The notes under the pieces are model-generated. The model was not told the DNA's origin and did no database searches. It was given only the letters and a program-made list of their open reading frames with translations. Made by a program: the position numbers and the translations under genes. Source: Psychroflexus tropicus DSM 15496 (GTDB lineage: Bacteria > Bacteroidota > Bacteroidia > Flavobacteriales > Flavobacteriaceae). Taken from it: a stretch of DNA of 64,000 bases. The stretch is from positions 404,630 through 468,629 of the forward strand of contig NZ_KB905343.1 in NCBI RefSeq assembly GCF_000378765.1, in the 5' to 3' direction. Below, piece after piece: positions 28,079-37,790 of the stretch (its first letter is position 1; each line of letters starts with the position of its first letter).

Positions 28079-29032
28079 ATGTTTTTCGACATAAGTTTAG
28101 TTGTTTTAGGTTTCGTACTCTTGATCTCTGGAGCCGATGCTCTGGTGAAAGGCGCTTCGGCTCTGGCCAAAAAGCTCAACATGTCCGATCTGGCTATCGG
28201 TCTGACGATCGTTGCGTTTGGGACGTCAGCTCCAGAGTTAGTCGTGAGTTCTGTAGCCTCTTTAAACGAGCAATCTGATTTGATCTTAGGCAATGTGATA
28301 GGGAGTAATAATTTTAATTTATTTGTGATTTTAGGGGTGGTAGCTCTCATTAAGCCTATCTCCGTTCAAAAAGGTATGGTATGGATTGAGATCCCAGTAT
28401 CTCTGGCTGTGGTCGTTGTACTTTACGTCTTATCCAATTCATTTTTCGACAATGAAATAGGGATTGTAACTAGACTAGACGCCATCATTTTGCTTGTTTT
28501 ATTTGTGGGGTTTATGTTCTACGTCTATAAAGGATTATCCACAGAAGCTGCAGGTATTGAAATCCAGTCTTCAAACCCTTTGTCCAATTTAATGATGACG
28601 CTGTTTGTAGTGCTGGGTTTAGGAGGACTTATTTTAGGCGGCCACTTGGTCGTCACCAGTGCAACCGATATTGCCTTAAGCTTTGGCGTAAGTGATAAAG
28701 TGATTGGTCTAACCATTGTGGCTGCTGGGACTTCACTTCCGGAACTCGTCACTTCAGTGGTCGCAGCGACTAAAAACAACGCCGATATTGCCTTAGGGAA
28801 TGTGATAGGCTCCAACATTTTTAATATTTTACTTATTGTTCCAGTGAGCGCATTGATTCATCCTATTATTTATAATACCTCGTTTAATCTGGATATGTAC
28901 ATTCTGCTGGGTGGAAGTTTGTTTTTATTTATTGCCATGTTTAGTGGTCAAGCTAAACGACTGGATCGGTGGGAGGCATTGATTTTGTTGCTTGGTTTTA
29001 TCATCTATACGGGCTATATGGTTTCTAAATGA
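28079..29032 (+). CDS. calcium/sodium antiporter, CaCA family
   Basis: A 317 aa membrane protein with ten predicted helices and two inverted alpha-repeats. The repeats are AIGLTIVAFGTSAPELVVSSVAS...LGNVIGSNNFNL near residues 40-85 and VIGLTIVAAGTSLPELVTSVVAATKNNADIALGNVIGSNIFNIL near 210-255. The GTSxPE and GxxxGSNxxN motifs bind the ions. It exchanges cytosolic calcium for sodium or protons. ATG 28079 is preferred over the immediately upstream TTG. The gene is followed closely by a DUF2891 gene, possibly co-transcribed. Confidence 0.94.
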   Translation: MFFDISLVVLGFVLLISGADALVKGASALAKKLNMSDLAIGLTIVAFGTSAPELVVSSVASLNEQSDLILGNVIGSNNFNLFVILGVVALIKPISVQKGMVWIEIPVSLAVVVVLYVLSNSFFDNEIGIVTRLDAIILLVLFVGFMFYVYKGLSTEAAGIEIQSSNPLSNLMMTLFVVLGLGGLILGGHLVVTSATDIALSFGVSDKVIGLTIVAAGTSLPELVTSVVAATKNNADIALGNVIGSNIFNILLIVPVSALIHPIIYNTSFNLDMYILLGGSLFLFIAMFSGQAKRLDRWEALILLLGFIIYTGYMVSK

Positions 29033-29093
29033 TGAACTTGTCGTGGTTTAACTTTTGAAGAAATCACATGCTTTGCTTAACTTGTTTGCCAAA

Positions 29094-30212
29094 ATGAAGT
29101 TTATGAAATTGACATTAATAGTATTGCTGTCCTTGACTATTCTAAGCTGTCAAAATTCACCTGAAAATAAGGGAGGAACCAAATCTCCTTACCAGTCTCA
29201 AAATTTCTCTGACTTTGGAATAGAAGAAGCAGAACAATTGACAGAACTTCCTTTACAGTGTATCTCACAGGAGTTCCCCAATAAACTGGGTCAGGTGCTA
29301 GGCTCTGAAGAAGATCTGGCTAGGCCCAAAGAGCTACGTCCTGCTTTCTTTGGTTGCTTCGACTGGCACTCCGCCGTCCATAGTCAGTGGTCGCTTGTCA
29401 AATTACTTAAGGAATTTCCAGAATTGAAACAAGCCGATAGCATAAGAAGTGCTTTGTCTCAACGCTTGACCTCAGAAAACATAAAAATTGAAATTGACTT
29501 TTTTAAAACCGAACATAATCAAAACTTTGAACGGACTTATGGCTGGGCTTGGCTGTTCACTTTGGCTAAAGAGTTAAAGACCTGGGAAGACCCTCAGGCC
29601 AAAGAATGGCTCTCCAACCTGATGCCATTAGTAGAAGTGCTTGAAGAAAAAATGAAAGAATTTTTACCCAAATTAGTTTATCCCATCCGGGTAGGAGAGC
29701 ATCCTAATACGGCTTTTGCTTTATCGATGACTTTAGATTTTGCTGAAGTCTTCGAAAAGGAAGATCTCAAATCTTTGATTATTAAGCGTTCTAAAGATTT
29801 TTATCTGCAAGATCAAAACTGCCCTCTAGATTGGGAACCCAGCGGTTATGATTTTTTATCACCTTGTCTGGAAGAAGCATCACTTATGGCAAAAGTTTTA
29901 CCAGAAGAGGAGTTTCAAGCTTGGGTCAAAGAATTTATGCCAGGCTTATTTTCAAAATATTTTAGTTTAGAGGTCGCAGAAGTAAGCGACAGGTCTGATG
30001 GTAAGTTGGTGCATCTCGACGGACTTAATTTTAGCAGGGCTTGGAATTTATATGAGCTAGCAGAACGCTACGAGGCCTTTTATCATTTAAAAACCATAGG
30101 CGATCAGCATTTTGTGAAGGCATATCCGAATTTGTTTGGAGATTCCTATGAAGGAGCACATTGGTTAGGGAGCTTTGCGCTTTATGCTTTAGAACAGCGT
30201 CCTAATGATTAA
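29094..30212 (+). CDS. DUF2891-family lipoprotein
   Basis: The start is placed at 29094 to give a lipoprotein signal (MKFMKLTLIVLLSLTILSC, Cys near residue 19); longer forms from the TTG at 29055 or a shorter form from 29103 are possible. The body matches DUF2891: ELPLQCISQEFPNKLGQV, RPAFFGCFDWHSAVHSQW, NFERTYGWAWLF, HPNTAFALS and DWEPSGYDFLSPCLEEA. It is predicted to be an alpha/alpha-toroid-like helical protein of unknown function at the cell envelope. It overlaps the next gene by 8 bases, so it is linked to the Nramp-like transporter. Confidence 0.85.
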   Translation: MKFMKLTLIVLLSLTILSCQNSPENKGGTKSPYQSQNFSDFGIEEAEQLTELPLQCISQEFPNKLGQVLGSEEDLARPKELRPAFFGCFDWHSAVHSQWSLVKLLKEFPELKQADSIRSALSQRLTSENIKIEIDFFKTEHNQNFERTYGWAWLFTLAKELKTWEDPQAKEWLSNLMPLVEVLEEKMKEFLPKLVYPIRVGEHPNTAFALSMTLDFAEVFEKEDLKSLIIKRSKDFYLQDQNCPLDWEPSGYDFLSPCLEEASLMAKVLPEEEFQAWVKEFMPGLFSKYFSLEVAEVSDRSDGKLVHLDGLNFSRAWNLYELAERYEAFYHLKTIGDQHFVKAYPNLFGDSYEGAHWLGSFALYALEQRPND

Positions 30213-31425
30213 AAAAATAGCTTCTTATTTTGGTCCAGGAACTTTCGTAGCGGCTGCTTTTATAGGTCCTGGAACCATAACCGTCTGTTCTATTGCAGGC
30301 GTGAAGTTTGGGACCGATCTTCTTTGGGCTTTGGTGGTATCTATCCTGGCAACCATTGTTTTACAGAACATGTCGGCTAGAGTAGGACTGGTGACCAAAA
30401 TGGATTTGGGTACAGCAGTGAGAACTATTATCAAACAGCCGATTTTAAAAGTTGTCCTCAGCTCTCTGGTTGTCCTCGCTATTGTGTTTGGGAATGCCGC
30501 TTATGAAGCAGGAAACCTCAGTGGAGCAGTAATGGGCTTTTCGGTGATTTATTCCGATACACAGCTTAATTTTGGAAGTTTTAGTCTTGAATATTTGCCT
30601 TTGGTAATTGGAGCCTGTTGTTTTTTTATTCTGAATTTAAACAGCTATAAGAAAATTGAAAACGTTCTGATTGTTCTCGTCGTTTTGATGAGTTTATCGT
30701 TTTTAACAACTGCTTTTATCACTTCGCCAGATTACGCCTCTCTCTTTGAGGGGCTGTTCTATTTTAAATTGCCTTCAGCATCATTAACCACTGTATTGGC
30801 TATCGTTGGGACCACAGTTGTTCCTTATAATTTATTTCTACACTCTTCAATTGTTCAGGAAAAGTGGAAAAATTTAAATAGTTTGAAGGCGGCTAAGCTC
30901 GATTCTGCTATCGCCATTGGCCTTGGCGGTGTTGTATCTATCGCCGTGGTGATTGCTGCTTCTCGTTTGCCTAAAAATGAATTAAGCTCCATTCTGGATA
31001 TGGCTGAAACTTTAGAACCTCTCTACGGATCATACGCAAAATACCTGCTGGGGTTTGGGTTTTTTGCAGCTGGTATCACCTCAACCCTTACTGCAGCCCT
31101 TGCTGCAGCTTATGTGCTAAAGGGCTGCCTAGGCTGGAAGATTAACAATTCCCATCCCAAATTCAAGTGGACCTGGCGAAGCATTCTTTTGCTAGGAGTT
31201 GTCTTTTCTTCTCTGGGCATTAACCCTATCCAACTTATTCAAATTGCCCAAGTGAGCAATGCTGTTTTACTTCCTTTTGTTGCTGCACTATTATTAGTTA
31301 TCGTTTCCAACCAAAAGCTAATGGGTAATTATAAAAACACCTGGCTACAAAGTATCTATGGTGTTTTGATTGTGATGTTTTGTTTGTTTTTGAGTGTGAA
31401 GAGTTTGATAGTTATATTTGATTAA
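30205..31425 (+). CDS. Nramp-like transporter with altered metal-site residues
   Basis: The 406 aa membrane protein aligns in order with Nramp/MntH: GPGTFVAAAFIGPGTITVC in TM1 and VGTTVVPYNLFLHSSIVQ in TM6. Canonical manganese/iron carriers have DPGN in TM1 and MPH in TM6. Here the corresponding positions read G21-P22-G23-T24 and V206-P207-Y208, so the Asp and Asn, as well as the Met and His, are replaced. About eleven helices are predicted. It overlaps the DUF2891 lipoprotein gene by 8 bp. The fold assignment is strong; the substrate is unlikely to be assumed manganese and could be another cation or solute. Confidence 0.88.
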   Translation: MIKKIASYFGPGTFVAAAFIGPGTITVCSIAGVKFGTDLLWALVVSILATIVLQNMSARVGLVTKMDLGTAVRTIIKQPILKVVLSSLVVLAIVFGNAAYEAGNLSGAVMGFSVIYSDTQLNFGSFSLEYLPLVIGACCFFILNLNSYKKIENVLIVLVVLMSLSFLTTAFITSPDYASLFEGLFYFKLPSASLTTVLAIVGTTVVPYNLFLHSSIVQEKWKNLNSLKAAKLDSAIAIGLGGVVSIAVVIAASRLPKNELSSILDMAETLEPLYGSYAKYLLGFGFFAAGITSTLTAALAAAYVLKGCLGWKINNSHPKFKWTWRSILLLGVVFSSLGINPIQLIQIAQVSNAVLLPFVAALLLVIVSNQKLMGNYKNTWLQSIYGVLIVMFCLFLSVKSLIVIFD

Positions 31426-31471
31426 TAAGCAGATCGATATTTTATTTAATCATTTTAAAATTTATTAAGTC

Positions 31472-32215
31472 TTGAAAGATGAACTCATTATCAACTGGAG
31501 TGGAGGAAAAGACTCTGCTTTAATGCTTTATAAAATTCTTCAGTCAAAAAAATTCAAACACCTTAAGTTATTAACTAATACAAGTGAGACTCATCAACGC
31601 ATCACTATGCACGGTGTAAACATAAAAATGTTAGAAGCTCAAGCTAGAAGCCTTGGTTTACCCCTTGAAATATTGAAATTACCAGACGCTCCAACTATGA
31701 ATGACTATGAGACTATAACAACTTCAGCTTATAAAAAACTAAAATCTAATGGAGCGACCACAGTAGCCAGTGGTGATATTTTTCTAGAAGATTTAAAACA
31801 GTATAAAGAAAAACAGGTTAAACAACTAGATTTAAAGCCTTTATTCCCACTTTGGAAGCAATCCAGCAAGGATACAGTTCTTGAGTTTTTGGATCTGGGA
31901 TTTAAGGCTATAACAACTTGTATCAATGAAAATCTTTTAGATCAACGTTTTGTTGGACGAGTGATCGATAGAGAGTTCTTAAGCGATCTCCCTAAAACAG
32001 TAGATCCATGTGGTGAAAACGGAGAGTTTCATAGTTTCGTTTTCGACGGTCCTATATTTAAAACTCCAATCGAATTTGATAAAGGCAAACTTTTTTTTAC
32101 ACATTATAGATCACCAGAGAAAGACGACTTAGAAAGTGACAGTGATTCTAAGTATAATCTAAATACAGATCAAGATTCTGTAGGTTTTTGGTTTTGCGAT
32201 CTCATTTTAAAGTAA
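31472..32215 (+). CDS. Dph6-like ATP-binding protein (diphthine-ammonia ligase family)
   Basis: A 247 aa protein of the adenine nucleotide alpha-hydrolase/PP-loop type. The SGGKDSALMLYKIL motif near the N-terminus binds ATP pyrophosphate, HGVNIKMLEAQA follows, and VASGDIFLEDLKQYKE and CGENGEFHSFVFDGPIF are Dph6 family signatures. In archaea and eukaryotes Dph6 amidates diphthine on elongation factor 2; bacteria lack diphthamide, so the role here differs. The start is a TTG at 31472, since no in-frame ATG precedes the ATP motif. Monocistronic. Confidence 0.85.
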   Translation: MKDELIINWSGGKDSALMLYKILQSKKFKHLKLLTNTSETHQRITMHGVNIKMLEAQARSLGLPLEILKLPDAPTMNDYETITTSAYKKLKSNGATTVASGDIFLEDLKQYKEKQVKQLDLKPLFPLWKQSSKDTVLEFLDLGFKAITTCINENLLDQRFVGRVIDREFLSDLPKTVDPCGENGEFHSFVFDGPIFKTPIEFDKGKLFFTHYRSPEKDDLESDSDSKYNLNTDQDSVGFWFCDLILK

Positions 32216-32401
32216 GTATGGATACAAAAATGTAGTTATAATTAAATGCCTACGTGAATAGTTTAAAAACTGATTAACCTGAATTTGATTCAATTGCATT
32301 ATCAATTTAGAGAGATCTGAGGCTAAAGGAGCTCATTTATATTTCTACAGAGTAATATAAATGATTAAATTGAAACTTTATTTATTTTAAATTTAATACT
32401 T

Positions 32402-34135
32402 ATGAATATTTCTTTCAAAACTTCTTTTAAACTACTCTTTAGTCTATTATTAAGCAGTTTGAGTTTCTCCCAACCCGACAGAGAAGCTAATGGAAAAAAT
32501 TTCGCGACTCGATCGGAAGTGATTGGGCAGCACGGGATGGTGGCGACCAGTCATCCGCTGGCTACCCAAATTGGCTTGGATATTTTGAAACAAGGCGGTA
32601 ATGCCATAGATGCAGCTATTGCTGCTAATGCAGCGACAGGTTTGATGGAGCCCACCGGGAATGGAATAGGAGGAGACTTGTTTGCTATCATTTGGCATGA
32701 AAAAAGTCAGAAACTATATGCGATAAATGCTAGTGGACGCTCAGCATTAGGTTTGTCTTACGACGAGTTGTTGAAGGAACTGGATAAAATTGAAAAGAAA
32801 AGTATTCCACCTTACGACTTGCTTTCGGTTTCAGTTCCAGGAGCGGTGGATGGCTGGTTTGAGCTTCACCAGAAATTTGGATCACTGCCCATGGAAACTA
32901 TTCTTGCTTCACCAATAGATTATGCTCAAAACGGATTTCCGGTGACGGAGGCTATATCTATGCGCTGGAGAAGTAGCGTCCCTTTTTTAAAATCACAACC
33001 AGGCGCCTTTGAAAGCACTTTCACTATCGATGGAGAAGGTCCTAAAAAAGGAGAGATTTTCAAAAATCCAGACTTGGCTAATACTTTAAGTTTGCTAGCT
33101 AAACAAGGTAGAGATGTATTTTATGAAGGTGAGATTGCTAAAAAAATTGATCGCTGGATGAAAGATCAGGGCGGTTATTTAAGACTTAAAGATTTTGAAA
33201 CTCATACATCAGAATGGATCGACCCTGTCTCCACTAATTACAGGGGCTATGATGTCTATCAGGTGGGAGGAAATGTTCAGGGCACAGCTGTCTTACAAAT
33301 GTTGAATATTCTGGAGGGCTATGACCTTTCGTCGATGGGTTATGGGACTGTTGAAACTTTGCATGCGTTTATAGAAACCAAAAAGCTGGTTTATGAAGAC
33401 AGAGCCAAACATTACGCCGATTCTGACTTTCAGGATGTGCCTTATGATATTTTGTTATCAAAGACCTATGCTGCAGAACGCAGAGCACTCATTGGAGAAC
33501 AAGCGATGAAGGATGTAAGTACTGGTGTAGAAGTCATCGAGAATGGGGATACGGTGTACTTAACTACAGCAGATAACGAAGGCAATATGGTATCCTTAAT
33601 CCAAAGTAACTTTAGAGGCATGGGGACAGGTTTTGTGGTGCCAGGACTTGGATTTAGTTTTCAGAATCGTGGAGAGTTATTTTCCACAGACCCTGAACAC
33701 CCTAATGTGTATGCTCCTGGAAAACGTCCATTTCATACGATTATTCCTGGATTTGTGATGAAAGACGGCAAACCTTTTTTTAGTTACGGCAATATGGGAG
33801 GCGCTTACCAGCCTATTGGTCATGTGAGTATCTTAACAAATATCATCGATTTTGGAATGAATGTTCAGGAAGCAGGGGATGCTGCGAGGTGGGATCACTC
33901 TGGTTCCTCAGAGCCTACAGGCCAAGTGACAGATCAACTACAAACCACCGGGCAGGTGAACGTAGAGTCTGGAATTCCTTATGAAGTGGTTCGGCAATTA
34001 CGAGCTAAAGGTCATAAGGTTGAAGTAGGAAATAGCTTTTTTGGCAGGTATCAGGGCATTCTTTATGATCACGAAAAAGACGTTTATTATGGAGCTTCAG
34101 AATCTCGAGTGGATGGACAGGCTGCGGGGTATTAA
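32402..34135 (+). CDS. ggt: exported gamma-glutamyltransferase
   Basis: Ggt is an N-terminal nucleophile hydrolase made as a precursor that cleaves itself; it transfers or hydrolyses gamma-glutamyl groups from glutathione and similar compounds. The 577 aa include a signal peptide (MNISFKTSFKLLFSLLLSSLSFSQ). Substrate-site residues are visible in GGNAIDAAIAANAATGLMEPTGNGIGGDLFAI and INASGRSAL. The probable self-cleavage Thr is T388 in VYLTTADNEGN, where classic enzymes have TTH; the substitution after it occurs in a distinct Ggt subfamily. GGAYQPIGHVSIL near 480 is the usual late signature. Confidence 0.92.
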   Translation: MNISFKTSFKLLFSLLLSSLSFSQPDREANGKNFATRSEVIGQHGMVATSHPLATQIGLDILKQGGNAIDAAIAANAATGLMEPTGNGIGGDLFAIIWHEKSQKLYAINASGRSALGLSYDELLKELDKIEKKSIPPYDLLSVSVPGAVDGWFELHQKFGSLPMETILASPIDYAQNGFPVTEAISMRWRSSVPFLKSQPGAFESTFTIDGEGPKKGEIFKNPDLANTLSLLAKQGRDVFYEGEIAKKIDRWMKDQGGYLRLKDFETHTSEWIDPVSTNYRGYDVYQVGGNVQGTAVLQMLNILEGYDLSSMGYGTVETLHAFIETKKLVYEDRAKHYADSDFQDVPYDILLSKTYAAERRALIGEQAMKDVSTGVEVIENGDTVYLTTADNEGNMVSLIQSNFRGMGTGFVVPGLGFSFQNRGELFSTDPEHPNVYAPGKRPFHTIIPGFVMKDGKPFFSYGNMGGAYQPIGHVSILTNIIDFGMNVQEAGDAARWDHSGSSEPTGQVTDQLQTTGQVNVESGIPYEVVRQLRAKGHKVEVGNSFFGRYQGILYDHEKDVYYGASESRVDGQAAGY

Positions 34136-34318
34136 TTGACTTTGGTTTATAAACTCAAAGCTGTTAATACCACCATGAAAAGACAAATCAGTTAACTATT
34201 TGATAGATGTTTTTGGCTGTTAGACTGAATTTAAATAATTTAATTAGACTTTATAATTTTAATTAATCATTTTATTGTGATTAAAATTAGTTAAGATTTT
34301 CAATCAATTTTAAGTCAG

Positions 34319-34891
34319 ATGAAAGCAAAAAACAAAATTCTCTATTTCCTGCAAGAAATTTTTATAGTGGTTATTGGCGTGATCATAGTCGTTTCCATCG
34401 GGAAGTATAAAGAAAATATCAATAACCAGGACTACCTTGACAAAACGCTTAAAACCATTGAAAACGAAATTGAATTTAGTCAGATTGACCTAGACAGCGT
34501 GTTAGTGAGGCACCTAAAGCTTTATGAGCAACTAGATATCGAAACCTATAGTGATGAACAAAAGACCCTTGCCGAGTTTCTTCTAAATTCTGGAGAGGTG
34601 CAGGTGGCTACCACACAAAATGTAAGTTTATGATTTTTTATTTCCAATAAGGCTGAATTGATTGAATTTGATATCATCTCTGAGCTTCTGGAGATCGAAT
34701 TTCAGTCTGAACTTTTAGCCTCTAAATATAAGAGGCTAACTGATTTCGCTTATGAATACCTTAACGATCAAAGTAAAGAAACAAAATTTAAATTCGGATA
34801 TATTTTGACAGATGTCATCGACTCAGAACAAACTCTACTAGCGTCTTATTCGAGTTTGTTAAGTAATAATAATCTCTTTATTGATAATTGA
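34319..34891 (+). pseudogene. DUF6090-like membrane protein gene with one in-frame stop
   Basis: The first part encodes MKAKNKILYFLQEIFIVVIGVIIVVSIGKYKEN, one membrane helix and a helical region ending at a TGA at 34631-34633. The same reading frame continues without a shift to 34891 (FFISNKAELIEFDIISELLEIEF...), giving 190 codons in total. The topology (short cytosolic N-terminus, single helix, helical periplasmic part) is that of small DUF6090-type flavobacterial proteins. A TGG (Trp) to TGA change would explain the stop. Either the gene is recently inactivated or the base is a sequencing error. Confidence 0.7.
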
Positions 34892-35306
34892 AATTTATAA
34901 TTCAAAATTTATGAAGACTTCATTGAATTAAAAAAAGGTATACTCAACTATTTTAATAATCCAATCTTTTTTCATCTCTCATAAGAAATTAAAAAACCCA
35001 CTTTTGATTTTTCAAAAGTGGGTTTAATAGTGGAGTCGGGGAGAACGACCAAAATTTCGATTATCCAGTTTTTACAGGCTATAAGAAAGGCTTAAAATTA
35101 TTGGTCACCGAATTGGTCTCGCTTTAACATTTATTAACGTTTAATTCAAATTAAATAGATGATTTTAAACCATTTTTATAACTCAATTATGCTTTATAAA
35201 TCTTTAATGAGCATTTTCTTTTTGAGTTTAAATTTTGTATTTATAAAATCTTAGAGAATGGTAAACCATAAACTTAACTACATTTGAATTTTTAAAATAA
35301 ATTCTA
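34892..35306. other. intergenic region containing a terminator
   Basis: A strong hairpin with a 14-bp stem, AAACCCACTTTTGA / TCAAAAGTGGGTTT, occupies 34994-35025 with a TTTT loop; it has A and T rich flanks on both sides and could act in either direction. Downstream TGGAGTCGGGGAGAACGACC (35030-35050) resembles the end of a minus-strand tRNA-like sequence, but no cloverleaf is found. No gene is seen in this stretch. Confidence 0.5.
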
Positions 35307-36422
35307 ATGAATTGTTTGCTCACAGGAAGTACAGGTATTTTAGGAAGTCATATTCTTTTTGAATGGATCCAGAAAGCATTAGTTGAAGGCTCTGTAGATC
35401 ACCTGTATGTTGTCATTAGAAGCGACCATAGAACGGCTTACCAGCGTTTACTGGCCGTATTGCAAGATGAGTCAAGACCAGAATTTTTGAATGAATTTAG
35501 CCTGGAAGCTTGTCTAATTAATATAACAGTCATCGATTCAGATTTAACTTCACTACTAGCTAGCAACTTACAAAAGTTCCAATTTGATACCGTGATACAC
35601 TCCGCGGCTTCCACAAGTTTAGCGCAAACCACCACATCCAAAGACAAAGTTCAAAAACAAAACCTTAGTGTTACCAAACACCTTTTGAAACAATTACCAG
35701 ATTGTGTTAAGCGATTCATCTACGTTAGTACGGCCTATTCTTATGGCATACAGCAAGACAAGGTAAAAGAAAACATCGCCAACTATCCTGTCACAAACTT
35801 CAGAAACGCCTACGAAAAATCTAAATTTGAAAGTGAATCCTTGGTCAAGCAATTTTGTCTAGAACACAACCTTGAGGTGCAGATTCTTAGACCAAGTATC
35901 ATCTGTGGCCGATTGATTGATAAGCCTTTTTATGAAACACCAAAGTTTGACGTTTTTTATTCCTGGGCTATATTTTTGAATAAATATGCTAAGGATTCTA
36001 AAGCTAATTTCAGAATCTGGATCGACAAAGACAGTGGTCTTAATATTGTGCCGGTTGATTTTGTATCTAAGGCAGTTCTGCATGCCTACCTCAATCCTTC
36101 TATTGAAGAGCTCAATATCGTCAATCCTAAGCCTATTTTGCATAAAAATTACATAGGTCACGTCTTGAATTATTTCAATATCCGCTCGTTTGAGTTGTCA
36201 ACCCACATGCCCATTAATTTGAATCCGCTGGAATCCCTTTACTACAAAAGCCTGGGTTCTGTATTCGAAAAATACGTATCAATCCCAGACCTGAAATTCA
36301 ACTCGGATGCTATCTTGAAATTCATCAACCAACTTCAGCTGGACACCACTCTGGGAGTTCATGAAAACTTTATCAATTTGATCGATTATTCAGTCGAAAA
36401 AAAATTCAGAAGAAGTTATTAG
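35307..36422 (+). CDS. thioester-reductase-like SDR (male-sterility NAD-binding domain)
   Basis: A 371 aa extended SDR. TGSTGILGSHIL is the nucleotide-binding TGxxGxxG motif. HSAAST follows at about 97, and YVSTAYSYG and YEKSKFESE carry the catalytic Ser/Thr, Tyr and Lys (YxxxK). ILRPSIICGR and INIVPVDFVSKAV are also typical. The set is that of NAD_binding_4 domains found in fatty acyl-CoA reductases and NRPS terminal reductases. Here it stands alone, without an adenylation or carrier domain. It probably reduces an acyl thioester to an aldehyde or alcohol; the substrate is unknown. Confidence 0.85.
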   Translation: MNCLLTGSTGILGSHILFEWIQKALVEGSVDHLYVVIRSDHRTAYQRLLAVLQDESRPEFLNEFSLEACLINITVIDSDLTSLLASNLQKFQFDTVIHSAASTSLAQTTTSKDKVQKQNLSVTKHLLKQLPDCVKRFIYVSTAYSYGIQQDKVKENIANYPVTNFRNAYEKSKFESESLVKQFCLEHNLEVQILRPSIICGRLIDKPFYETPKFDVFYSWAIFLNKYAKDSKANFRIWIDKDSGLNIVPVDFVSKAVLHAYLNPSIEELNIVNPKPILHKNYIGHVLNYFNIRSFELSTHMPINLNPLESLYYKSLGSVFEKYVSIPDLKFNSDAILKFINQLQLDTTLGVHENFINLIDYSVEKKFRRSY

Positions 36423-36443
36423 ATTACCACATTGTAAAACGCG

Positions 36444-37790
36444 TCAGTCCTTAAAAATAAGTTGGACAGACGTTCCTTTATCTTTTAGGCTTTTAATTTG
36501 AATTTTACCGCCATGAAGTGTCATGATTTGTTTAGATAAACTTAAGCCAATACCACTGCCTTCTTTCTTGGTGGTGAAAAAGGGTATAAAAATCTGATCT
36601 TTTATCTCTTCTGGAATTCCTTTTCCATTATCTGCAACACTTATAACAATTTGATTGTCGAATGTTTTTTTTGCATAAACCTTAACTTCAGTATTACCTA
36701 TCCCTTTACAAGCTTCAAAGGCATTTAAGATCAAATTGATTAAGATTTGTTCGAGTAAATACGAATCGGCTTCAATTCTTAAATTTGAGTTGCTAATATC
36801 AAAAATTAACTCTGTATGATCTGGTTCACTAGTTTTTAGAAGTTTTTCCAAATTCTGAAACAGATTTACAATTTGAACTTCTTCTTTATCAATATGCGTA
36901 ACTTTACTCAAGCTTCTGTATGTTTTAGCAAACTTCAGTAGGCCTTCACTTCTTTTTTCAATACTGGTTAATCCTATATTTAGGTCTTCTAGGTCTAATT
37001 TTTCCCGATCTTCATTTTTAGAAAATAGCTCAACCTGAGATTTGAGAGTCCCCGCTAACGAAGAAATAGGCGCAATAGAATTCATAATTTCATGTGTCAT
37101 GACACTCAATAATCTTTTCCAGGCTTCAGATTCAGTCTTATTTAGTGTGTCTTCAATATTATGCAATACAATTAATTGAAAAGAATTATCACCCACGTTA
37201 AATTTTGAATTTGAGACCAAAGCTTTTGTGGTTTCTTTTTTAACAGGTATTTCTAAAGTGATGGGATCGGAGTAAAAGCTATTAAAAATCAGCTCATATA
37301 ATTTTTGATTTCTTTTTTTTACAAATGAAATATTTTTGAACGAAGGGAAGTCCAAAGAATTTAAAATAGACTCGTTAGCCCATAATACCTTTCCATTTTT
37401 GGTTTCGAAAGCAAGTATTCCGATATCAACCAATTCAAGTATTTTCTGTAAATACAGATATTGATTTTCTTTTTCGCTGTTGATGTTCCTAATTACAGAA
37501 TTCACAATATTGAAGCCTTCGTACAACGACTGTATGTCTTTAGATTTATTTTTTTCTAAATAGTGTCTGGAGAAATCTCTGTATTTTACAGCTTCAAAAA
37601 AATCTTCTATCACACTCATTCTTTTGCTTAAAAACTTATAGAATTCTAGAGTTAAGAATATCAACACACCAAATGAGCCTATGACTATATAATAATTAGA
37701 TTCAAAGAACGAATACATACCTACCCCAATACAAATGACCAGCATCACGATCCGAACAACAACACCAGTATGATAGTTTTTAAAGGTCAT
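36444..37790 (-). CDS. membrane sensor histidine kinase
   Basis: The 448 aa kinase has two N-terminal helices (VRIVMLVICIGVGMYSF; IVIGSFGVLIFLTLEF) with almost no periplasmic loop, so it likely senses within the membrane or cytosol. A PAS-like domain follows (about 115-210: LELVDIGILAFETKNGKVLWANES). The phospho-acceptor is H in VMTHEIMNSIAPISSLAGTL near residue 230, and the ATPase domain has NLILNAFEAC, DNGKGIP and GSGIGLSLSKQIM. It overlaps the preceding activator gene by 11 bp, forming a two-component pair that faces the efflux operon. The NtrB-like domain order matches a sigma-54 activator partner. Confidence 0.93.
   Translation of the reverse strand: MTFKNYHTGVVVRIVMLVICIGVGMYSFFESNYYIVIGSFGVLIFLTLEFYKFLSKRMSVIEDFFEAVKYRDFSRHYLEKNKSKDIQSLYEGFNIVNSVIRNINSEKENQYLYLQKILELVDIGILAFETKNGKVLWANESILNSLDFPSFKNISFVKKRNQKLYELIFNSFYSDPITLEIPVKKETTKALVSNSKFNVGDNSFQLIVLHNIEDTLNKTESEAWKRLLSVMTHEIMNSIAPISSLAGTLKSQVELFSKNEDREKLDLEDLNIGLTSIEKRSEGLLKFAKTYRSLSKVTHIDKEEVQIVNLFQNLEKLLKTSEPDHTELIFDISNSNLRIEADSYLLEQILINLILNAFEACKGIGNTEVKVYAKKTFDNQIVISVADNGKGIPEEIKDQIFIPFFTTKKEGSGIGLSLSKQIMTLHGGKIQIKSLKDKGTSVQLIFKD

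Noticed and set aside
35030-35060. Possible tRNA-like sequence on the minus strand
   Set aside because: Only the acceptor-like end (CCCCGACTCCA) is present; no cloverleaf, anticodon arm or T-loop was found.
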